From the NCBI GenBank assembly GCA_021792015.1, contig JAJYVM010000264.1, positions 1 to 5,686 on the forward strand: DNA of 5,686 nt, in the 5' to 3' direction. Each line of letters opens with the position of its first letter. Position 1 is the stretch's first letter. The notes below the pieces were generated by a model. That model ran no database searches. It had not been told where the DNA came from and saw nothing but the letters and a program-made list of their open reading frames with translations. A program made the position numbers and the translations under genes. The DNA comes from Bacillota bacterium. GTDB lineage: Bacteria; Bacillota; Sulfobacillia; RBS10-35; JAJYVM01. Shown one piece after another: positions 1-5,500 of this stretch.

Positions 1-1
1 C

Positions 2-862
2 GCGGAGCAGCACGGCATCACCTTTGCCGCCGGCCTGGCCCTGAGCGGCCTCGTGCCCGTGGCCGCCATCTACGCCACGTTCATGCAGCGCGCCTACGAC
101 CAGATCGTCCACGACGTGTGCCACCAAGACCTGCACGTCGTCTTCGCCCTCGACCGCGGGGGCCTCGTCGGCGCCGACGGCGCCACCCACCAGGGCGTCT
201 TCGACTTCGCCTACCTGCGCCACATCCCGAACATGGTGGTCATGGCGCCCAAGGACGAGAACGAGCTGCAGCACATGCTGAAGACGGCCGTGGACCACGA
301 CGGCCCCATCGCCCTGCGCTACCCGCGCGGCGAGGGCCTGGGCGTCCGCATGGACCCCGAGCCCGTGGCCCTGCCCATCGGCCGCGGCGAGGTCGTGCGC
401 GAGGGCACCGACATCGCGATCCTATCCATCGGCACCATCCTCGGCCGCGCCCTCGACGCCGCCCGGTTGCTGGAGGCGCGCGGCGTCTCCGCTGCCGTCG
501 TCAACGCCCGCTTCGTGAAGCCCCTGGACGAGGACCTGATCGTCGAGCTGGCCACCCGCACCGGCCGCCTGATCACGCTCGAGGAGCACGCCGTGATGGG
601 CGGCTTCGGCTCGGCCGTGCTGGAGTGTCTGGCCAGCCACGGCCTCTCGGGCGTGGCCGTCAAGGTGCTGGGCGTCCCGGACGAGTTCGTGGACCACGGC
701 AGCCCGGCCAAGCAACTGGACGCCTTCGGCCTCTCGCCCGACGCCATCGCGGACGCCGCCCTGGCCATGCGCAGCCGGCGCCGGAGCGCGGTGCGCCAGG
801 CGGCCATCGCCCCCGCCGTCACCCCGATGCGCGAGGAGCGCACGAGCCACGGCGCATCGTAA
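2..862 (+). CDS. dxs: 1-deoxy-D-xylulose-5-phosphate synthase, C-terminal part (5' end outside window)
   Basis: Dxs is a cytoplasmic thiamine-diphosphate enzyme. It condenses pyruvate with glyceraldehyde 3-phosphate to form DXP, the first step of the MEP isoprenoid pathway, and also supplies thiamine and pyridoxal precursors. The open frame enters from the left edge at codon 2-4, so the GTG at 53 is internal. The 286 residues seen begin at AEQHG, which holds the catalytic glutamate equivalent to E. coli E370. They continue through YATFMQRAYDQ (Tyr and Arg of the substrate pocket), GADGATHQG (equivalents of D427 and H431) and RYPRG (equivalent of R478), then the C-terminal transketolase-like domain with RFVKPLD and EEHAVMGGFGS. 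All expected residues are present. The protein runs about 28 residues past the E. coli C-terminus in an Arg/Ala-rich tail starting RRRSAVRQ. It ends in TAA and is followed directly by a hairpin. Family identity is very secure. Confidence 0.97.
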   Translation, partial: AEQHGITFAAGLALSGLVPVAAIYATFMQRAYDQIVHDVCHQDLHVVFALDRGGLVGADGATHQGVFDFAYLRHIPNMVVMAPKDENELQHMLKTAVDHDGPIALRYPRGEGLGVRMDPEPVALPIGRGEVVREGTDIAILSIGTILGRALDAARLLEARGVSAAVVNARFVKPLDEDLIVELATRTGRLITLEEHAVMGGFGSAVLECLASHGLSGVAVKVLGVPDEFVDHGSPAKQLDAFGLSPDAIADAALAMRSRRRSAVRQAAIAPAVTPMREERTSHGAS

Positions 863-883
863 GCGCGCGCCGACGGCGCGCGC
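863..883 (+). terminator. GC hairpin abutting the dxs stop codon
   Basis: A perfect inverted repeat has 9-base arms at 863-871 (GCGCGCGCC) and 875-883, with loop GAC, starting on the base after the dxs TAA. No T-run follows, so it is not a classical intrinsic terminator. It could slow polymerase, protect the dxs mRNA 3' end or be a Rho-independent end of a GC-rich type. A 9-bp arm is near chance expectation at this base composition; its position right after the stop is the main argument. Confidence 0.4.
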
Positions 884-901
884 TGAGCCCGGTTCCGGGG
901 C

Positions 902-947
902 CGCGGGTGGTGGCTCGGCCGGCGCATCGCGCCGGACCGCCCCCGCG
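902..947 (+). repeat. Imperfect inverted repeat in the dxs-tlyA gap
   Basis: The inner stem is perfect: CCGGCGC at 919-925 and GCGCCGG at 929-935 with loop ATC. An outer stem pairs 902-907 (CGCGGG) with 942-947 (CCCGCG). The bases between are partly unpaired. This is one of three hairpins in the 208-base gap, which otherwise shows no gene, no AT-rich promoter-like element and no clear regulatory motif. Its function is unknown. Confidence 0.4.
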
Positions 948-1013
948 AACGCGACATCCCCGCCCGAGGCTGCGCCCGCCCCGCTCCCGCACACGGACGC
1001 CCCCACCGCCAGC

Positions 1014-1043
1014 AGCCCCCGCCCGGGCAACCCGGACGGGGCT
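1014..1043 (+). repeat. Two-tier hairpin just upstream of tlyA
   Basis: The outer stem pairs AGCCCC (1014-1019) with GGGGCT (1038-1043). The inner stem pairs CCGGG (1023-1027) with CCCGG (1031-1035) around loop CAA, with a small internal bulge between the stems. The structure ends 27 bases before the predicted tlyA start and 4 bases before an ATG at 1048. No T-run follows. Its downstream arm contains the only Shine-Dalgarno-like stretch in front of tlyA (GGACGGGG, 1034-1041), so folding would hide that stretch. Confidence 0.4.
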
Positions 1044-1070
1044 TCGCATGCAACGGCGCCGCACACTTCC

Positions 1071-1856
1071 CTGACTGGCCCCCAGCGTCTCGACACCCTC
1101 CTCGTCGCGCGTGGCCTCTACGAAAGCCGCGAGAAGGCGGCTGCGGCCATCCTGGCCGGCCAGGTCACCCTGCCTGGCAGGCAGGGTGACCCCAAGCCCG
1201 GCATGCGGATCCCCGTCGACGCCCAGGTGGTCGTCCGCGGGCCGGCGCACCCGTACGTCGGGCGCGGCGGGCAGAAGCTGGAAGCGGCGCTCGACGGCTT
1301 CGCCATCGATCCGACTGGCCGCGTGGCCCTGGACGTCGGCGCCTCCACCGGCGGCTTCACCGACTGCCTGCTGCAGCGCGACGCCGCCCGCGTCTACGCC
1401 GTCGACGTGGGGTACGGGCAGCTGGCCTGGCGCCTGCGCAGCGACCCCCGCGTCGTCAGCATGGAGCGGGTGAACGCCCGCTACCTGCGGCCCGGCGACC
1501 TGCCCGAGCCCGTCGACCTGGCGAGCATCGACGTCTCCTTCATCTCCCTCGGCAAAATCCTGCCGGCCGTGCTGGGCCTGCTGCGCCCGGACGGCGACGT
1601 GGTCGCCCTCTGCAAGCCGCAGTTCGAGGCCGGCCCCGCGGATGTGCCGCGGGGCGGGGTGGTGCGCGACCGCACGGTCCACGCCGCGGTACTGCGGGCC
1701 GTCGCCGCGGCGGCCGCCGAGCTCGGCTGGCCGGTGGTGGCAGGGATCGTCTCACCCATCGAGGGCGCGGACGGCAACCGCGAGTTCCTGCTGCACCTGC
1801 GGCGCGGGGCGGGAACCGGGATCGACGTCAGCCGGCTCGCCGATACCCCCGTCTGA
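1071..1856 (+). CDS. tlyA: TlyA-type 16S/23S rRNA 2'-O-methyltransferase with S4 domain
   Basis: TlyA-family proteins (once called haemolysin A) methylate ribose 2'-OH groups on 16S/23S rRNA using S-adenosylmethionine; in mycobacteria this determines capreomycin sensitivity. An N-terminal S4 RNA-binding domain (about residues 6-58, starting RLDTLLVARGLYESREKA) is followed by a Rossmann methyltransferase. The SAM loop is DVGASTGGFTD (88-98), followed by VDVGYGQLAW (111-120) and GGVVRD (195-200). The K-D-K-E tetrad sits at K69, D154, K182 and E238, the numbering I recall for Mycobacterium tuberculosis TlyA, so the start at 1071 is placed by homology. That codon is CTG: no in-frame ATG, GTG or TTG occurs before the ATG at 1203, which would delete the S4 domain. 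No good ribosome binding site precedes 1071. Length would be 261 residues, normal for the family. The inter-domain tetrapeptide is HPYV (60-63), where M. tuberculosis has RAWV. Identity is secure; the start codon is not. Confidence 0.92.
   Translation: MTGPQRLDTLLVARGLYESREKAAAAILAGQVTLPGRQGDPKPGMRIPVDAQVVVRGPAHPYVGRGGQKLEAALDGFAIDPTGRVALDVGASTGGFTDCLLQRDAARVYAVDVGYGQLAWRLRSDPRVVSMERVNARYLRPGDLPEPVDLASIDVSFISLGKILPAVLGLLRPDGDVVALCKPQFEAGPADVPRGGVVRDRTVHAAVLRAVAAAAAELGWPVVAGIVSPIEGADGNREFLLHLRRGAGTGIDVSRLADTPV
1163..1191 (+). repeat. Perfect 13-bp inverted repeat inside tlyA
   Basis: The arms at 1163-1175 (GGTCACCCTGCCT) and 1179-1191 are exact reverse complements, with loop GGC. The repeat lies in the S4 domain and encodes roughly VTLPGRQGD, the stretch before KPG. 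By my estimate (about 28% chance of pairing per base pair, loops up to about 15, whole window), such an arm length is expected well below once, about 0.006. It forms a stable hairpin in the early mRNA. Confidence 0.85.
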
Positions 1857-1858
1857 GG
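1855..1858 (+). promoter_or_regulatory. Shine-Dalgarno-like GAGG overlapping the tlyA stop
   Basis: GAGG overlaps the last two bases of the tlyA TGA and lies 7 bases before the ATT at 1866, normal spacing for a ribosome binding site. It could couple translation of the membrane methyltransferase to tlyA. It lies at the foot of an inverted repeat, CTGAGGCGC at 1853-1861 with GCGCCTCAG at 1877-1885, which could mask it. This is a single short match, so support is modest. Confidence 0.35.
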
Positions 1859-1865
1859 CGCGGCC

Positions 1866-2339
1866 ATTGACCGGCAGCGCCTCAGCCCTGAGACGGGCGT
1901 CGCCCTGGTCTACCTTGTCTTCCTGGCTTGGTTCGTGCTCATGCCCCTCGATGCGGTGCGGTTTCACTGGTCGCACGTGCCGCTCGCGCTCCAGGTCGTG
2001 GGGGGCATCGTCCTGGTGGCCTCGTTCCCGCTCATCGTCCTGACCTTTCGCGAGAACGCCTTCGCCGTGCCCGAGGTGCGGATCCAGGCCGAGCAGCGCG
2101 TGATCACGACCGGCCCGTACCGCTATGTGCGGCACCCGCTCTATGGCGCCGCGGTCCCCTTCCTGATCGGCACACCGCTGCTGCTGGGATCGTGGTATGG
2201 CCTGCTCTTCGCGGCCGCCGTCATCGCGTTTCTGATGGTGCGCGCGGTCGGCGAGGAGCGCTTCCTGGGCCAGGAACTGCCGGGCTATACGGACTACATG
2301 GCGAAGGTGAAGTATCGCTTCATCCCGCACATCTGGTGA
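1866..2339 (+). CDS. ICMT/PEMT-family membrane methyltransferase, probably N-terminally truncated
   Basis: This is a small integral-membrane S-adenosylmethionine methyltransferase of the isoprenylcysteine carboxyl methyltransferase / phospholipid N-methyltransferase type. The bacterial substrate cannot be predicted. From an ATT at 1866 the product is 157 residues. It has hydrophobic segments at about 11-28, 38-58, 95-112 and 113-128, the signature GPYRYVRHPLY (83-93) and the EERF motif at 130-133, followed by LPGYTDY. RHP and the EE pair form the cofactor site in this family, so the catalytic half is intact. Relatives with the FRENxF motif are usually over 200 residues and have further membrane helices upstream; here the frame stops at the tlyA TGA, so about 60-80 residues appear to be missing. 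The first ATG/GTG/TTG in frame is GTG 1935, which cuts the first helix. It may be a short functional enzyme started at ATT or GTG and coupled to tlyA, or a decaying fragment. Confidence 0.7.
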   Translation: MDRQRLSPETGVALVYLVFLAWFVLMPLDAVRFHWSHVPLALQVVGGIVLVASFPLIVLTFRENAFAVPEVRIQAEQRVITTGPYRYVRHPLYGAAVPFLIGTPLLLGSWYGLLFAAAVIAFLMVRAVGEERFLGQELPGYTDYMAKVKYRFIPHIW

Positions 2340-2443
2340 GGAACACGAACTCACGCCCGGGCTGGTCGGGAGCATCGCGCACCTCATCCGCCGGCAGCGG
2401 CCGGGATGCTCGGGCGGGCGGTCGCAGCGCGTTCCTGCTCCAT

Positions 2444-2488
2444 CTGCCGTGGGGCCGGGGGCAGCCCTCTTGGCCCCGACCACGGCAG
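2444..2488 (+). repeat. Interrupted inverted repeat in the convergent intergenic region
   Basis: CTGCCGTGG (2444-2452) pairs with CCACGGCAG (2480-2488), and CGGGG (2456-2460) pairs with CCCCG (2474-2478), leaving a small asymmetric internal loop and a 13-base terminal loop. It sits 20 bases before the stronger hairpin at 2508. It may be a second terminator-like element for the plus-strand unit, although no T-run follows. The rest of 2340-2587 shows only a weak repeat (GAGCATC 2370-2376 with GATGCTC 2405-2411) and no gene. Confidence 0.45.
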
Positions 2489-2507
2489 ACAAGCCCAATG
2501 AGACAGT

Positions 2508-2554
2508 CTGCGTAAGGCGGGTCGCCGGCCCAGCCGGCGACCCGCCTTACGCAG
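2508..2554. terminator. Strong bidirectional hairpin between convergent genes
   Basis: The arms at 2508-2529 and 2533-2554 are perfect 22-base reverse complements with loop CCA; each arm contains GCGTAAGGCGGGTCGCCGGC or its complement. The hairpin lies 168 bases after the methyltransferase stop and 33 bases beyond the stop of the minus-strand surface-protein gene, as expected for a shared terminator. Neither side has a long T-run; the minus-strand exit (ACTGTCTCATT) is slightly T-rich. Function is inferred from position and stability. Confidence 0.8.
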
Positions 2555-2587
2555 GTTCACGCGTGCGCCCGAACCCTTCTCGGCGGC

Positions 2588-5500
2588 TCAGGCACGCGAA
2601 GGGATCGCATCCAAGACTTCCGCCGCCTGTGCGCGTGTCGCCGACGCCAGCGGCTGAAAGCTTCCGTCCGGCATGCCACGCAGGTAGCCGGCATCCACAT
2701 CCGCCTGGACGGATGCCTCCGCCCAGGGACTGATCTCCGCCCCGTCTTTGAAGATGGTGATGCCCGTCGGGCGCAGGTGCAGCGCCCTGGCGACCAGCAC
2801 CGCCATCTGCTCGCGGCTCAGCGGCGCATCGGGGGCAAACCGGCTTAGGGAGACCCCCTGCACGATGCCCGCCTGGCTGGCGGCGCTGACGTAGCCCGCA
2901 TACCAGGCGCCCGCCGGCACGTCTCGAAAAGCCGTTGGCTTTTCGGAGGGCGCGATGCCGAGCGTCAGATCGAGCATCTTCACAAACTGCGCGCGGGTCA
3001 CGGGATCGTTCGGGCGGAAGGTGCCATCGCCGAATCCGTCGATGATGCCCTTGGCTGCAAGGGACTGGATGGCAGCCTGCGCCCAGTAGCCAGGGGGCAC
3101 GTCGGAAAAAAAGATGACAGCATCTGCCTGCAGGTAGGTGAAGCGATCCGCCGGTGTGATCGCCGAGGTCCCGGCACCGGTGACGATTCTCACATCCACG
3201 GTGCCGGAGCCAGATGGCGCGATCGCCACGATGGCGCCATCTGGCTCCGGCGCAAAGCTGCTGGCGGGGGCGTTCCCGAAGTCCACCGCCGTGACGGCAG
3301 TCAAGTCGGTGCCGGTGATGGTGACGCTGGCGCCGGTGCTGCCGGTGGCAGGGCTGATGGCAGTGACCACCGGGCTTGAGGGAGCCACGACGCCGCCATA
3401 TGTCGTGGAGGGCGCGGGGGTGGGGGGATTTGTGGTCAGGGCGAAGAGCGTGCCGTCCATCTCGCTCAGCGACGGGCTGGTCGCTGAGCCCACCGTGAAC
3501 TGCAGGCAGCCGGTGCCTGCATCAAACGTGACGCTGGCGGCGGGGGAGACGCCCTGCCATGCCGATGTGCCCGGATTCCACCAGTCAAGCCCGTCGGATG
3601 CCTGGGCGTTGCACTTGGTGATGATCATGCTGGTGAAGCTGTTTCCCGCCGAGGCGGCGGCATCGAAGTAGCCCGCGCCATTGGTGGGCGCGCTGATCCC
3701 GCTTGGGATCGCGGAGTACTGGACGACGACCAAGCCGCCTGTCCCGCAAGCCGTGGCGGAGACCTCCGCCGCGGTGGCCGTCGCGACATCGCAGCCGCTG
3801 ATCGGCGCAAAGTTGCTGGCTGCGGTGGCCACCGCTCCCGGCACGACGACGACGATGTCCTGCGCCTGGTAGGTGGTGCCGTACACCGTGGCGGTCACCG
3901 TGACCGCGCCCGGGGTCCCAGGCGCCGTGAGCACCGTGCTGAAGGCGCCGTTTGCATCGGTGGTGGCGGTGCTCGCGCTCAGGATTCCGGTGCTGCCGGC
4001 ATCGCCTCGGGCGAGGCTGAAGTTGACGCTCGCGCCGGGCACGGTGGCACCAGAAGCGCCGTAGACGGCGCCGCTGACCGTGGTGGTGCCACCAGTGGCG
4101 ACGCTGACCGGATCCAGGCTGAGCGTGACCGAGCTGACCGGAAATGCTACGGAGACCTCGGGCGAGGCGGCAAGCGCGGTGAGGGCGCCGCCTTCGGTCG
4201 ACACCTCCGTGGTGGGGAAGGATTCGGTTGCGGGCATGTCAGGAACCGTGACGTTCTGGTAGTGGATCACAACCTGCGCGCCGGGCGCGAGGGTGGCGAT
4301 GACGTCGAGTCCGTGGCTGAGAAAGCCCAACCCGGAGTTGCCGCTGACGGCGACGTAGCCCGGCTGCCCGGAGATGGGCGTGGGTGCGGGGAACGCGCTG
4401 GGAAAGCCGATGTCGACGATACCCTCATCCATGCCAGCCGACCCGGCGGTGTAGGTGAGGGTGAAGTCATCGGTCGAGCCCGGCGCCACGGTGCTCGGCG
4501 AGATGGTGAGGGCGCCGGCGCCATCGGGCATATAGGTCAGGGCGGCGCTTGGGCTTGCCGCCTGGTCGGCGGAGGTGCTGACCGAATACGCGGCGGCGAC
4601 GTTGTTGGCGTTGGATGGGTTGGCGGTGTTGGCGATTGTCAGATAGACATGCTGGTTGTCGCCAAGATTGACCGGCGTGGTGAAGGTGACGGAGTTGGTG
4701 CCGCCTCCGGTGATGGCGGCGGTGACTGGGTTGCTGTTGACCGTGTACTCCCCAGGCGTGGACGGAAATTGGGTTCCCGCTGGCGCTGTGACGGTGATGG
4801 TCGAGCTGCCCCCGGTCAGGGCGCCCTCTAGGCTGGTGGTCAGCCAGACGGTCCAGGTCGATGCGCCGCCTGTCGCGGCGGTGGCTTCAAATGCCACGTG
4901 GCTGAGGCTGCTGGTGATGCTCACGCTGCTTGCGGGGTTCGCCGGCTCCAAATCAGAGGAGGTGTTCACGGCAAAGTCGGCTGCCGGGTAGCTGCCATCC
5001 GCCGGGTTCACCGTGTTGGCGGCGGTGACCGTGAACGAGGTGGAATCGCCGATGTTGACCGAGCTTGGCACAAGCAGGGTGACGGAGCTGGTGCCGCCCC
5101 CCGCGGCGATGCTGGTCACCGCCGTGCCGTTGACTGTGTAATCGCTTGGGGCGGAGGAAAACGCGGTGCCGGTCGGGGCGGTGAGCGTGATGGTGCCTGC
5201 CGCGCCGAGGGCGCCGGTGGCGCTGGTCTTTGCCGTCACGGTCCAGGTTGTGCCGGAGCTGGTGGTCGTGACCCCGGGCGCGAAGGTGACGGATGTCGGC
5301 TGGCCTGCGGCGCCGACCAGGATGTAGTCGCCTACCATGAATGCGTTGTTCACCGCGACGCACAGGTAGATCTGCGGGCAGGAGATGCCCTGTACGGGAT
5401 CGGCGGCGTGCGCCGTGAGCGTCCAGGCCGGCGTGGCGGCTGCGGGATCGCTGGACACCGCCGTGTTGCCCGCGGTATCCCCCATGGCGCAGAGCAGGCT

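Noticed and set aside
118..1074. Long plus-strand frame overlapping dxs and the following gap, very rich in Arg and Pro
   Set aside because: Composition is typical of an out-of-frame shadow of GC-rich coding sequence, and dxs is certain in the other frame.
1633..1655. 9-bp inverted repeat in tlyA (GCCCCGCGG / CCGCGGGGC)
   Set aside because: About one perfect 9-bp hairpin is expected by chance in a window of this size and composition.
819..1682. Long minus-strand frame across the dxs end, gap and tlyA
   Set aside because: It lies antisense to conserved tlyA, shows no recognisable motif and is a GC-rich shadow.
1203..1856. tlyA starting at the ATG at 1203
   Set aside because: This would remove the S4 domain, whose conserved residues are fully encoded upstream in the same frame.
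1854..1856. TGA recoded as an amino acid, joining tlyA and the methyltransferase
   Set aside because: Other genes here also end in TGA and Trp is encoded by TGG, so nothing supports genome-wide recoding; local readthrough remains possible.
1935..2339. Methyltransferase starting at GTG 1935
   Set aside because: It cuts through the first membrane helix and has no ribosome binding site; ATT 1866 with GAGG fits better, though GTG 1935 cannot be excluded.
2449..2733. Small plus-strand frame across the terminator into the SLH gene
   Set aside because: It contains the hairpin arms and overlaps SLH coding antisense; no motif and no ribosome binding site.
4043..4093. Nested inverted repeats in the Ig-like domain (4043-4051 with 4085-4093, and 4056-4061 with 4066-4071)
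   Set aside because: The arms are short, and the repeats follow from Gly/Val/Thr/Ala codon repetition, so I do not treat them as a signal.
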